The notes: generated by a model not told the origin, from the sequence alone. A stretch of DNA of 64,000 bases from G963665925 sp963665925 (GCA_963665925.1 OY762511.1:4030001-4094000), one strand, 5' to 3'. Positions 27,116-36,265 are shown, counted from the first letter of the stretch. Numbers and translations are program-made.

Positions 27116-28498
27116 CTAATGCCCCCTCAAAGCTTCAAAACACTGCTTAAAGTGATCGCCTCTATGCTCAAAGCTCGGATACATATCCCAGCTCGCGCAC
27201 GCCGGAGAAAGGAGAATTGCATCGCCCGGCTTTGCTGTTTCAAATGCCCTGTTTACAGCCTCACTCAGATCAGAAACCTTAAGCACTGAGTCATAGCCAT
27301 TATCAAGCGCTGTTTTAATAAGGATGTCAGAAGTCTCTCCAAATACAATCAGCTGCTTTATCTTGTCATCAAACGCATTGATGAAATCATCAAATTCACT
27401 GCCCTTATCCATGCCGCCGGCAATGAGGACAGTCGGTCTGTCCATGGCGCGTACCGCTACCATGGATGCATCGGGGTTTGTCCCCTTTGAGTCGTTGAAA
27501 AATACGACCTCATCAAGCTCTCCCACCCACTCTATTCTATGGGCAACGCCTTTGAACGCCCTAAGCGCACGTGCTATCGATGCGGTATCAACCCCCGAAT
27601 AATAAGCCAGCGCACTTGCAGCGAGCGCGTTTTCCACATTGTGATTTCCCGGAATGAAAATTTGATCCACAGGAAGGACTTCAAGAGGTTCAGCGTCCTT
27701 ATCAGCTTTTATCATGACCTTACCATCAGAAACATATACCCCTTCAGATAGGATTTCCTTGCGACTGAAATACACAACACGTCCCGGACTTCTCTTCGCC
27801 AGGTCTCGCGTCTTTTCATCATCGTAATTCAGTATAAGGATATCGCTTTCTGTATGGTTCTCAAATATTCTGCATTTTGCATCTATGTAGTTTTCCATCG
27901 TTTTATGACGGTTTAAATGATCAGGCGTCAAATTGAGTATTGCAGCAACCTTCGTTCTAAAACGTTTGATGGTTTCAAGCTGAAAACTGCTTATTTCCGT
28001 TACCATGGTCGTATCTGAACTTGCCTGGTCAACACATCCTATCACAGGAATGCCTATATTGCCGACAACGAAGTGCGACTTGCCAGCCACATTGAACATT
28101 TCACCAGTCAGTGCTGTCGTGGTTGTCTTCCCATTTGTTCCAGTAATGCCAATGAACGATGCATCTGTAAGTCTGTATCCAAGCTCCAACTCACCGATAA
28201 CCTCAATGCCCATCTCTTTTGCCTGGATGACAAAGGGCTTGTCAACCGGGACACCTGGACTGAGCACAACCATGTCAAGATCCGCTGTGATTTCCGGCGC
28301 ACCGCCAAGCATCAGACCTTCGTACATGCCTTCAATCGGTTCAAGCATTTCCTGAAGCTCATTTTCTGTCTTCATATCATTTATGACAACACGCGCGCCG
28401 TTTCTATGCAGTTCCTTAACTGCTGACTGTCCAGAACGCGCCAATCCCACTATAAGTATCTTCTTGCCTGAAAGCTCTGATGTATTTTCTCTCTTCAT
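27116..28498 (-). CDS. murD: UDP-MurNAc-Ala-D-Glu ligase (MurD)
   Basis: 460 residues: an N-terminal UDP-binding domain (KILIVGLARSGQSAV), the ATP loop GITGTNGKTTTTAL (about 117-130), and the ligase C-terminal domain (FNDSKGTNPDASMVAVRAM). It adds D-glutamate to UDP-MurNAc-L-Ala. In order between mraY and ftsW. Confidence 0.96.
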   Translation of the reverse strand: MKRENTSELSGKKILIVGLARSGQSAVKELHRNGARVVINDMKTENELQEMLEPIEGMYEGLMLGGAPEITADLDMVVLSPGVPVDKPFVIQAKEMGIEVIGELELGYRLTDASFIGITGTNGKTTTTALTGEMFNVAGKSHFVVGNIGIPVIGCVDQASSDTTMVTEISSFQLETIKRFRTKVAAILNLTPDHLNRHKTMENYIDAKCRIFENHTESDILILNYDDEKTRDLAKRSPGRVVYFSRKEILSEGVYVSDGKVMIKADKDAEPLEVLPVDQIFIPGNHNVENALAASALAYYSGVDTASIARALRAFKGVAHRIEWVGELDEVVFFNDSKGTNPDASMVAVRAMDRPTVLIAGGMDKGSEFDDFINAFDDKIKQLIVFGETSDILIKTALDNGYDSVLKVSDLSEAVNRAFETAKPGDAILLSPACASWDMYPSFEHRGDHFKQCFEALRGH

Positions 28499-28510
28499 TG
28501 AAAAAGCCTC

Positions 28511-29467
28511 CTATACAGCTATGAAATAACCCAGTATCACCAATATCAGTGTTATGCCGTAAAATGTGCTGACAATTTTCGTTTCAGACCACCCAGACAG
28601 CTCGTAGTGATGGTGCAGCGGTGACATCTTGAAAACACGTTTGCCCCTTGTCTTAAATGAAACGACCTGAATAATAACCGACAAGGCTTCTGCAAAGTAA
28701 ATGCCGCCAACAATAGGAATCATGAGTGCAGTGCCTGTAGCAAAGGAAAATCCAACTACAGCACCCCCTAAAGCCAGGGAACCCAAATCACCCATAAAGA
28801 CCTTCGCCGGATAACGGTTGTATTTCAGAAAGCCGCCAAGGCCGCCAATCAGTCCAATCGCAATGACCAGCAAGCTTAAATTCTGCGAGGACACTGCAAG
28901 CAGTCCAAAAAAGGCGATGACCAGCGTTGATACAGATCCCGCAAGACCATCCAGACCATCTGTAAGATTTACAGCATTGGTTGTCGCTATTGCGACAAAT
29001 ATAACGAAGGGATAATAGAGCACGCCAATGTCAAAAGGCTTTTTGATAAATGGAATGATTATTTCCGTACCAAACAGATGCGCGCCCCATACTGCCAGAA
29101 CAAGACCCACAATCAGTTGCCCCAAAAGCTTTTGCCATGCGCGAAGTCCAAGATTTCGCTTCAGTACAACCTTAATATAGTCATCAAGAAAGCCTATTGC
29201 ACCAAATCCAAATATGGCAAACAGCATGTACAGCGCAACAGAATCAAATGTGCGCATAAGCAGTACCGCAAGAAGAAGACCTGAAAGGAAAATTACACCA
29301 CCCATTGTCGGTGTACCTGCTTTTTTATAATGTGATTTTGGACCCTCCTGTCTGATGCTCTGCCCAAACTTCAATTGTTGCAAATATGGAATGTACTTTG
29401 GTCCAAGAAGTGTTGATCCGCCATAACTGACAATCAGAGCCAGCATCAACATCCATGAGTTCGTCAT
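28511..29467 (-). CDS. mraY: Phospho-MurNAc-pentapeptide translocase (MraY)
   Basis: 318 residues with about ten membrane segments. The conserved acidic motifs are present: FLDDYIK, NLTDGLDGLAGS, and FMGDLGSLALGG, followed by SPLHHHYELSGWSETKI. It makes lipid I. Its ATG overlaps the murE stop by one base (TAATG). No murF lies between murE and mraY. Confidence 0.97.
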   Translation of the reverse strand: MTNSWMLMLALIVSYGGSTLLGPKYIPYLQQLKFGQSIRQEGPKSHYKKAGTPTMGGVIFLSGLLLAVLLMRTFDSVALYMLFAIFGFGAIGFLDDYIKVVLKRNLGLRAWQKLLGQLIVGLVLAVWGAHLFGTEIIIPFIKKPFDIGVLYYPFVIFVAIATTNAVNLTDGLDGLAGSVSTLVIAFFGLLAVSSQNLSLLVIAIGLIGGLGGFLKYNRYPAKVFMGDLGSLALGGAVVGFSFATGTALMIPIVGGIYFAEALSVIIQVVSFKTRGKRVFKMSPLHHHYELSGWSETKIVSTFYGITLILVILGYFIAV

Positions 29468-30951
29468 TATTTTGCCTCCGCGTCTAAATATCCTAGTGCG
29501 ATTTCTTTATCATTAAAATCGTATCTCTTACCATTAATTTCCTGATATGTCTCATGCCCTTTGCCGGCAATCAAAACGACATCGCCTTCCCTTGCCGCTT
29601 TTATCGCCAGTCCAATCGCACTTCTTCTGTCTACTTCTACAACTGCCAAATCAAGATGCTTCAGTCCAACCATAATATCTTCAATAATCTGATCTGGATC
29701 TTCCGTTCTCGGGTTGTCGCTTGTAACAAAAATCAAATCGGACTTTGCCTCAGCAATCCCACCCATAAGGGGTCGTTTGGTCTTGTCCCGGTCTCCGCCA
29801 CAGCCGAATACTGTTAGAACACGGCCCGAAGTCATACTCCGTGCGATATCAATTGCATTGCTCAAGGCATCCGGCGTATGCGCATAATCAACAAAAACAC
29901 GCACTGAGGCACCGCGTTTGACAACCTCCATTCTTCCAGGAACTAGAGAAATGAAACCTGCCGCCCTTGCAATTTCTTCAAGAGAAAGACCCATCATAAA
30001 TAAAACGCCAAATGCTGCCAACGTATTGTAAACATATATCTTTCCAGGAAGAGGTACATGCACGCGCACATCCCCAACCGGTGTCACGAGGGTGTAATCA
30101 GTGCCGTCTGACAAATAGTTCATGTCAACAGCCGAAATATCCGCATTGCGGTCAATGGCATAACTCAAAACCCTTGCGTTTTTTGAAGACGCAAGTCTGT
30201 CATCATATAAGCGTTTGCCGTATGCATCGTCCACATTTATAAGCAAACCATTTTTCGCCAGCACAAACAGACGTGCTTTAGCCTTGAAGTAGGTTTCAAA
30301 ATCTTCATGATAATCCAAATGGTCCTCGGTCAGATTCGTGAAAACCGCATAGTCAAAGTCAACATGGTCAACACGTTTCAAGTCCAGCGCGTGGGAAGAG
30401 GCTTCCATGACACACGCCTCAACTGCATCTGCATGCATACGTCCAAAGAGTGTATGCAGCTCCACAGGCTCTGGTGTGGTTAAGCTCGCCTTGTATGTTT
30501 TGGTGCCGATTTCATTGGCAATCGTGCCAAGAACCGCCGTTTTGACACCTGCACCATTGAGCATATCGCCAATGATTCTGCTCGTTGACGTTTTTCCATT
30601 TGTTCCAGTAAGCCCGATAACCGTCATCGTCTCGCTTGGATTTCCATAAATGCGAGAAGCGAGGTGAGACATGGCGTAGCGGTCATCTGTCACTTTGATC
30701 AGTGTAACCGACGCACTTTCGGCCACTTGCAGCACTGCGTCGCCGCACTCGGTCAGCACAACAGCACAAGCGCCCATTTCAATGGCCTTTTCTATGTATG
30801 CGTGTCCATCAGATTTGAAACCTTTGACTGCCAGAAATAGAGTTCCTTCTGAAACCTTCCGGCTGTCCTGCTGAACATCCTTAATTTCCACCTTGTCATT
30901 GCCTAGCAATATGCTATGGTCAAGACCGGCCAACATGCTTTTAAGAAGCAT
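29467..30951 (-). CDS. murE: UDP-MurNAc-tripeptide synthetase (MurE)
   Basis: 494 residues with VQQDSRKVSEGTLFLAV, the ATP loop GLTGTNGKTSTSRI, and the C-terminal DNPRTEDP motif, which is associated with meso-diaminopimelate specificity. This agrees with dapF in the same window. The ATG at 30951 has AGAGGGG 5 bases upstream; the longer upstream reading lacks a good site. It is preceded by its own candidate promoter and hairpin. Confidence 0.96.
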   Translation of the reverse strand: MLLKSMLAGLDHSILLGNDKVEIKDVQQDSRKVSEGTLFLAVKGFKSDGHAYIEKAIEMGACAVVLTECGDAVLQVAESASVTLIKVTDDRYAMSHLASRIYGNPSETMTVIGLTGTNGKTSTSRIIGDMLNGAGVKTAVLGTIANEIGTKTYKASLTTPEPVELHTLFGRMHADAVEACVMEASSHALDLKRVDHVDFDYAVFTNLTEDHLDYHEDFETYFKAKARLFVLAKNGLLINVDDAYGKRLYDDRLASSKNARVLSYAIDRNADISAVDMNYLSDGTDYTLVTPVGDVRVHVPLPGKIYVYNTLAAFGVLFMMGLSLEEIARAAGFISLVPGRMEVVKRGASVRVFVDYAHTPDALSNAIDIARSMTSGRVLTVFGCGGDRDKTKRPLMGGIAEAKSDLIFVTSDNPRTEDPDQIIEDIMVGLKHLDLAVVEVDRRSAIGLAIKAAREGDVVLIAGKGHETYQEINGKRYDFNDKEIALGYLDAEAK

Positions 30952-31017
30952 ATGATCCCCTCTGCCTTCTTTTCTCAAATTGCCTGTTTCTTACCTTACA
31001 ATTCTTGCAATTAAAAA

Positions 31018-31051
31018 GGCGATATAAATACACTAGGTTATTCAAATCGCC
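31018..31051 (-). terminator. Hairpin with T tract between spoVD and murE
   Basis: GGCGAT and ATCGCC arms separated by a 22-base partly pairing loop, followed on minus by TTTTT. It sits downstream of the murE promoter and upstream of murE, so it could be a terminator of spoVD or an attenuator of murE. Confidence 0.5.
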
Positions 31052-31068
31052 AATTTACAACATTAATA

Positions 31069-31096
31069 ATTATATCAGATTTTGACTGTATTGTAA
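31069..31096 (-). promoter_or_regulatory. Candidate internal promoter for murE
   Basis: TTACAA (31096-31091), 16 bases, TATAAT (31074-31069). It lies just after the spoVD stop, inside the mraZ-to-ftsQ cluster. Confidence 0.55.
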
Positions 31097-31116
31097 CAGT
31101 CCTAACCATATTGTCA

Positions 31117-33105
31117 CTATTCAGAAATCGAACCTTCAGGCAGCGGATTAACATTGAGTATGATGATGTCCTGTCCCGATACCACTGAGCCTGGATATGG
31201 GAACTGATTGATAACAGGGCTCTCATTATTCATAACGTGTACCGGCTCCGTTGTATACGAAAGTCCAGAGGCCTCGAGAATCTTGATCGCCTTATCCAGC
31301 GTCTTACCCATCAGGTTTGGAACCTTGACCTCACGGTTGTTTTCTGGAATTTCAGGTTCAACACCCAAATATCTGAGCGTATCGTCCAGAATATCCCGAG
31401 CGACAGGTGCGGCAGTCTGGCTGCCGAAGTTTGTGTCCTTTGGCTCATCCACGACTACCAGAACCGTAATGAGCGGATCATCTACAGGTGCCACTGCTAC
31501 AAACGACGCATATGCCAGTTCATCGGAGTACTTGCCGTTTACAATTTTTTCTGAAGTACCTGTCTTGCCGCCAATCCGTATGCCAGGAATATAGGCCAGC
31601 TTACCTGAGCCGTTTGTAACAACCGATTCCATAACCAGCCGAACATCAACGGAAGTCTTTTTTGAAATGACGTTTTTAAGGACTTTCGGTTCTATGGTTT
31701 TCACCACATTCCCTTCAGAATCCTGAAGCGCCTTTACAATATGCGGCTCCATCAGTTTTCCATCATTGGCAATGGCATTGATTGCGTTCACCATTTGCAG
31801 CGGTGTAACGGCGATGCCATGCCCAAAGGATATTGTCGCCAACTCCACCGGTCCGATTTTTTCACGTGGAAGCAGGATGGAATTCGCCTCACCCGGCAAA
31901 TCAACGCCGGTTTTTCGAGTCAGTCCAAAGTTTTCAAGATAGGTATAGAAAGTGTCCCTTCCAACTTTGTCCGACAGTTCCATAAACATGGTATTCAATG
32001 ATTTCTCCATACCTTCGATAAGGGAAAAGTCCTTATGCGATCTCGGATAATCCCAGTTTTTGATTCTAAAGCCATAAAGATCAATGTAACCCGGTGTCGA
32101 GAATCTTGACTGCGGTGTTGCGACATTCTCTTCAAATGCTATTGAAGTCGTCACAAGCTTGAAGGTCGATCCCGGTTCGTAGGTATCAATCAGATTTGGA
32201 TTGCGCCACGCGGTATTCCAGAGCGTCATTTTTTCCTCGTTATTTAGAGTGGATACGTCCACATCGGGAAACATATAGCTGACATCACGCGGGCTATTGG
32301 GGTCGTAATCCGGCTTTGTTGCCATTGCGAGAATCTCACCCGTTCTCGACTCCATGACTATGGCCGTAATTTTTTCTGCATCGTGGTCCTCAACACCTTT
32401 TACAAGGGCCTCTTCCGTAAAATGCTGGATAATCTCGTCAATGGTAAGCACAAGGCTGAGTCCATCCTCAGGAGGGTAGAGCTTCTCTGTTCCAAACGGC
32501 AGCTGTCTTCCTGCTGCGTCCGTGTTCGTAACAAGGGTCCCTTCGCGTCCTCGCAGCTCCTTTTCATAGGAGAGTTCAACGCCGGAGAGTCCAACGCCAT
32601 CCACCGTTGTATGTCCCAGAATGTAGGAAGCGAAATTCAGGTTGGGATATACGCGTTTGTGGTCCGACGCCACGCTGATGCCTTTGAACCTTTTATTCTT
32701 AATCAGGTCAGCCTGCGCCTTTGGAATCCACCTTCTCAGACGGACTATGGACGATGTTGAGTTGTGAAGCTGATTGTAGATATCATTCTTGTCCATCTCC
32801 AATATTTCAGCGAGCCCTGCTGATATTTCATCAAGCGCACTGCTGTCAATGTCCTTCGGATGCGCCCAAACCGTAAAAGACTGCACGCTAAATGCAAGCT
32901 TGATACCTTTCCTGTCATAAATGACACCGCGTTCAGCTGGAATCGGCACATTTCTCGTCTGTTGAAGAACTGCAAGCTTTTTGTATTCTTCGCCTTTTAC
33001 AATTTGAATATATGCAAGACGCCCAATTAAGGCAACGAATATGGTGGCAACGATAAAAAGGGCAAACCACAGTCGCCTTTTGTTGCTCGTATTCGGTCCT
33101 TTCAT
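31117..33105 (-). CDS. Division/sporulation transpeptidase with PASTA domain (SpoVD/FtsI type)
   Basis: 662 residues: one membrane segment (about 11-30), a PBP dimerisation domain, and a class B transpeptidase domain with SxxK at Ser313-Thr-Phe-Lys316 (PGSTFKL), SLN and GGKTGTSEK. A single C-terminal PASTA domain (VKVPNLMGKTLDKAIKILE) points to the SpoVD group. It cross-links septal or cortex peptidoglycan. ATG at 33105 has a GGGAGAGGTG site; a further upstream ATG lacks one. It is the only such enzyme in the window, so it may serve vegetative division too. Confidence 0.9.
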   Translation of the reverse strand: MKGPNTSNKRRLWFALFIVATIFVALIGRLAYIQIVKGEEYKKLAVLQQTRNVPIPAERGVIYDRKGIKLAFSVQSFTVWAHPKDIDSSALDEISAGLAEILEMDKNDIYNQLHNSTSSIVRLRRWIPKAQADLIKNKRFKGISVASDHKRVYPNLNFASYILGHTTVDGVGLSGVELSYEKELRGREGTLVTNTDAAGRQLPFGTEKLYPPEDGLSLVLTIDEIIQHFTEEALVKGVEDHDAEKITAIVMESRTGEILAMATKPDYDPNSPRDVSYMFPDVDVSTLNNEEKMTLWNTAWRNPNLIDTYEPGSTFKLVTTSIAFEENVATPQSRFSTPGYIDLYGFRIKNWDYPRSHKDFSLIEGMEKSLNTMFMELSDKVGRDTFYTYLENFGLTRKTGVDLPGEANSILLPREKIGPVELATISFGHGIAVTPLQMVNAINAIANDGKLMEPHIVKALQDSEGNVVKTIEPKVLKNVISKKTSVDVRLVMESVVTNGSGKLAYIPGIRIGGKTGTSEKIVNGKYSDELAYASFVAVAPVDDPLITVLVVVDEPKDTNFGSQTAAPVARDILDDTLRYLGVEPEIPENNREVKVPNLMGKTLDKAIKILEASGLSYTTEPVHVMNNESPVINQFPYPGSVVSGQDIIILNVNPLPEGSISE

Positions 33106-33143
33106 ATGAAACACCTCTCCCAAATGCATTTTTTGCTTCAATT

Positions 33144-33262
33144 GCTCATGTCGCTAGTCGCGCCATATACGGTTTTAGCAACAAAGAGCCCATTTTGTGC
33201 GAGCACAATGGGCTCTTTGTTGCTAAAACCGTGCATTTCTTTGTCTTTTTCGGAAAAAAATC
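33144..33262 (+). repeat. Hairpin-bearing repeat element between ftsL and spoVD
   Basis: The left segment (33144-33170) matches the reverse complement of the 78-bp repeat at 39.5-40.0 kb. Next come perfect 26-bp arms at 33169-33194 and 33207-33232, with an inner GTG/CAC pair and CGAG loop. The right segment from 33231 (GTGCATTTCTTTGT, then T-rich, CGG and a run of A) matches the 39-kb element. The arm sequence itself is unrelated to that of the other copy. A second short palindrome follows at 33260-33281. The element is antisense to the operon. Confidence 0.85.
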
Positions 33263-33296
33263 GAAAGCAAATGCTTTCGATCCTTATCTTTGTCAG

Positions 33297-33833
33297 TTAT
33301 CTGTTGTGGAACCAGGAACGAATGTATGCTGCATAGTTTTGAAACTCACTTACAACATCGTCTTCTTTCAGATTATCCTGAACTAAGGGTTCCTTGTCAA
33401 TACTAGCATATTCCTCATCTAGGGTATAATTCCAATTGGAATTTATGTATACAATCTGTTCCGGCTGTGGATATTGCATCCCAAGCTCGTTCATTGCCAC
33501 TTTTTCTACATTATCAAGGACAACTGTAGAATCGAGTTGAAGGCGCAAATCTTCTTTTTGCAGCGTGAATTCATTGATTTCCTTGTCTAGTCCATTTATG
33601 GTGTAATTGATTTCAAAGATTAGGGCGTAACGCATTACAAGGAAAGACAGCATGCCAAAAACGAGGAGGCAGCCCACAAAAGACTGGACCAAAAACTGGA
33701 CGCGTCTTTTCCGTTGGTATCTCTTTTGCTTCTTTTCAAGAAGCTCAGATGCCTTCTTCATCTTTTCCTGATGCTGATGCTTATGATATTCTTCATATGT
33801 ATCATATTTTGATATCTTTCGTGCTGGCAGCAT
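33297..33833 (-). CDS. ftsL: FtsL-like septum formation protein
   Basis: 178 residues: a long basic, Lys/Gln-rich cytoplasmic N-terminus (about 1-60), one membrane segment (LVQSFVGCLLVFGMLSFLVM) and a periplasmic leucine-zipper coiled coil with a final EKVAMNELGMQYPQPEQIVYI, a segment typical of FtsL/DivIC. It partners FtsQ and FtsB/DivIC in the divisome. ATG at 33833 is chosen, with AGGAGG 7 bases upstream. It lies between rsmH and spoVD, as in other dcw clusters. Confidence 0.8.
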   Translation of the reverse strand: MLPARKISKYDTYEEYHKHQHQEKMKKASELLEKKQKRYQRKRRVQFLVQSFVGCLLVFGMLSFLVMRYALIFEINYTINGLDKEINEFTLQKEDLRLQLDSTVVLDNVEKVAMNELGMQYPQPEQIVYINSNWNYTLDEEYASIDKEPLVQDNLKEDDVVSEFQNYAAYIRSWFHNR

Positions 33834-33861
33834 CCTTGCCCCTCCTAACACCCTTTATCAA

Positions 33862-34794
33862 CTACAGCTTTTCTGCAACCCTAAGTTTGGCACTCCTTGC
33901 CCTTGGGTTCTCTTCAATCTCTGCATCACTTGGCACAATTGGCTTACGTGTGATGATTTTTACAACTGGCTTGTTATTGCACATACATACCGGCAGTTCC
34001 GGTGGACAGGTACATCCTTGTGCCAAGTCCCTGTATGCGTTTTTAACAATGCGGTCTTCCAGCGAGTGGAAGGTGATGATCGATATTCTGCCTCCCGGAT
34101 TAAGCGCCGTAGAGATATCCCGAATCGTATCTGCAATAATTCCCAGTTCATTATTCACTTCAATTCTTATAGCCTGAAATGTTCTCTTAGCTGGATGCGG
34201 ACCATCTTTTCTTGCACCCTTTGGAACTGCGGCCTTAATGATGTCGACAAGCTCATTGGTTCGGGTGATTTCGCCCTCTTCTCGTGCTTTGACAATGAAT
34301 TCGGCGATTCTTTTCGCCCAACGTTCCTCTCCATATTCACGGATAATCCGGTTGAGTTCGTCCGCAGAATAGGTGTTGACGATTTCCTTTGCAGAGAAAG
34401 GTCTCGAACGGTCCATTCTCATGTCCAGTTCGCCGTCCTGCATATAGCTGAATCCGCGCTCCGCTTCATCGAGCTGATATGATGAAACGCCCAGGTCCAT
34501 CATCATGCCGTCAACGCGTTCAATTCCCAGTTCTTCAAGAACCTGCAGCACATTTGAAAAATTGCTATGTACCGGAACAAAGCGTTCACCATATTCCTTA
34601 AGTCTCTCGCTGGCTGCATTCAGCGCGTCTGTGTCCTGATCAATACCAATCAGTTTTCCCGTTGTGAGCCTTTTGAGTACAAGCTCAGAGTGACCGCCGC
34701 CGCCCAGCGTTCCATCAATATATATGCCGTCCGGCTTTATGTCCAGTCCATCTACGGTTTCTTCCCACAAAACGGATACGTGCTCAAATGCCAT
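33862..34794 (-). CDS. rsmH: 16S rRNA m4C1402 methyltransferase RsmH (MraW)
   Basis: 310 residues with HVSVLWEETVDGL, the SAM loop DGTLGGGGHS, and GRISIITFHSLEDRIVK near the C-terminus. It N4-methylates C1402 of 16S rRNA. Standard position between mraZ and ftsL. Confidence 0.96.
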   Translation of the reverse strand: MAFEHVSVLWEETVDGLDIKPDGIYIDGTLGGGGHSELVLKRLTTGKLIGIDQDTDALNAASERLKEYGERFVPVHSNFSNVLQVLEELGIERVDGMMMDLGVSSYQLDEAERGFSYMQDGELDMRMDRSRPFSAKEIVNTYSADELNRIIREYGEERWAKRIAEFIVKAREEGEITRTNELVDIIKAAVPKGARKDGPHPAKRTFQAIRIEVNNELGIIADTIRDISTALNPGGRISIITFHSLEDRIVKNAYRDLAQGCTCPPELPVCMCNNKPVVKIITRKPIVPSDAEIEENPRARSAKLRVAEKL

Positions 34795-34806
34795 TTGAGA
34801 GTCCTC

Positions 34807-35238
34807 CTATATACCTAATTCAGCCATTTGTTCAGCTATGTCATCATAACTGATATTGTCAGGGTCGTTATACGCGTTCCAGTTCGATTCACTCCAGAGT
34901 TCAACACGTGTTCCTACTCCAATGACGATGACTTCCTTTTCTAGCTGTCCGTGCACTCTAAGTGGTTGTGGTATATTAACGCGCCCTTGCTTGTCCAGCG
35001 TACATTCAGTTGCTCCTGCAAAAAATAGACGGACGAATGCACGTGCGTTTCGGTTTGTTAAAGGCAGTGCCTTTAGCTTTTCTTCGAAAACACGCCATTC
35101 CGATTCAGGAAACATGAATAGACAGTTATCCAGTCCCTTAGTAATATAGAATCGCTCACCAAGGTCTTCTCTAAACTTTGCCGGGACATTCATTCGGCCC
35201 TTGGCGTCGACAGTATGATTGTATTCACCAATAAACAT
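34807..35238 (-). CDS. mraZ: Transcriptional regulator MraZ
   Basis: 143 residues with two SpoVT/AbrB-like halves: GEYNHTVDAKGRMNVPAKFRE and ATECTLDKQGRVNIPQPLR. MraZ binds direct repeats upstream of its own gene and regulates the dcw operon. Matching sites with 10-base periodicity lie at 35278-35304. It is the first gene of the operon. Confidence 0.96.
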   Translation of the reverse strand: MFIGEYNHTVDAKGRMNVPAKFREDLGERFYITKGLDNCLFMFPESEWRVFEEKLKALPLTNRNARAFVRLFFAGATECTLDKQGRVNIPQPLRVHGQLEKEVIVIGVGTRVELWSESNWNAYNDPDNISYDDIAEQMAELGI

Positions 35239-35277
35239 TCAAACCATCTCCACCGCATTAATTATTGGGATTTTACC

Positions 35278-35304
35278 CCACGATAATCCACTTCAAACCA
35301 CTTT
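35278..35304 (-). promoter_or_regulatory. MraZ box: three GTGG repeats at 10-bp spacing
   Basis: On minus, GTGG occurs at 35301, 35291 and 35281 (first base), each 10 bases apart. Known MraZ operators are three direct repeats of a GTGG/TGGG core with the same 10-bp period. They lie just downstream of the predicted start site, so binding should repress. Confidence 0.75.
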
Positions 35305-35313
35305 CTCCCCCTA

Positions 35314-35342
35314 ATTGTACACCATAATGTATGAAACTACAA
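35314..35342 (-). promoter_or_regulatory. Promoter of the mraZ (dcw) operon
   Basis: TTGTAG (35342-35337), a 17-base spacer, TACAAT (35319-35314). Predicted start near 35307, next to the MraZ boxes. Confidence 0.7.
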
Positions 35343-35516
35343 TTCAAACATACAAATTACTGGAAAATATATGACAATAGTCCCACGCCTCAAACCTTTG
35401 AAAACAATGGCTTTCATCGATTTCTTCTCATTCGGTAAGCGTAGTATTTGTAAAAGTGGGGCGTGGTGGGCTTAGAAATCTTTATGTTCAGCGCCATTCT
35501 TTTACCTTTTGGAACA

Positions 35517-35557
35517 ATAAAAAACCGCAATTTTGGGAACACGCCCCACAATTGCGG
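35517..35557 (-). terminator. Intrinsic terminator of the HD-domain gene
   Basis: CCGCAATT (35525-35532) pairs with 35550-35557, plus an inner TGGG/CCCA stem, followed on minus by TTTTTTATT. It ends the upstream gene before the mraZ promoter. The rest of the 35239-35611 gap is the mraZ promoter region; I see no gene in it. Confidence 0.85.
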
Positions 35558-35611
35558 ATATACTACTCTTTTTTATGTTCACATTTCAGGTTTAAACAAA
35601 CAGAGAAAGTT

Positions 35612-36265
35612 TCATACAACAGCTCTGTGTGATTCCTTAAAGGCCTTCTCTTTAGCCATAAGGATAATTTCCTCAACACGATCATGGTCCTCTATAAGTG
35701 CTTTGGCAGCCTTGTAATAATTTCCAGAAAGTTTTTTGGCCTGCGGACTCAACTTATTCCAGCTTCTCCCCAGTTTCTTTTCAACCCACAGAACGGCTTC
35801 AGTCGCGTCCAGTCCCTTTCCTTGGGCTGCATAGGTGAGCAAGGAAGGTACACCAACAAAATGTGCCATTGCGTCTGCATCTGCCACACATAGCGCTTCA
35901 ATTGTTCTGCGCTCCATTGACAAACTTCCCCTATGTGTAAGAATACAGTGCGACACCTCTTCTATGGTTTTGGGGCTGAAGCCCATGGGACCCAAAATCC
36001 GTTCAGCTTCCTTCACGCCATGGATATGATGATTGGTATACAGCGCAAACGACTTTATACTCGCATAGTCATGAAGCAGTGCCGCCAGATTGATGACAAG
36101 GTGGTTGGCACCTGTCTCCTCTGCAAGCATACTTCCAAACTTCACGACCCATTTTATATGGTGATTCCAAATGCCTTTTCCAAAAACATTCGTTGGTGCG
36201 TAACACGCCTCTCTCACCATTATTTCAATTTCTTGGATTCTATTATCTATTTCCCTATATGTCAT
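35612..36265 (-). CDS. HD-domain phosphohydrolase family protein
   Basis: 217 residues with HD-superfamily metal ligands: WNHHIKWVVKFG, then AALLHDYASIK (the HD pair), HIHGVKEAERIL, and CILTHRG. Such proteins hydrolyse phosphate esters or nucleotides. It is single-domain and has no synthetase part, so it is not a Rel enzyme. The ATG at 36265 has GGAGGG 4 bases upstream; a GTG four codons earlier is less likely. Substrate unknown. Confidence 0.82.
   Translation of the reverse strand: MTYREIDNRIQEIEIMVREACYAPTNVFGKGIWNHHIKWVVKFGSMLAEETGANHLVINLAALLHDYASIKSFALYTNHHIHGVKEAERILGPMGFSPKTIEEVSHCILTHRGSLSMERRTIEALCVADADAMAHFVGVPSLLTYAAQGKGLDATEAVLWVEKKLGRSWNKLSPQAKKLSGNYYKAAKALIEDHDRVEEIILMAKEKAFKESHRAVV

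Noticed and set aside
33144..33262. Simple intrinsic terminator of ftsL
   Set aside because: On the coding (minus) strand the stem is not followed by a T tract, and the flanks recur elsewhere with another stem, so it is an element and not an ordinary terminator.
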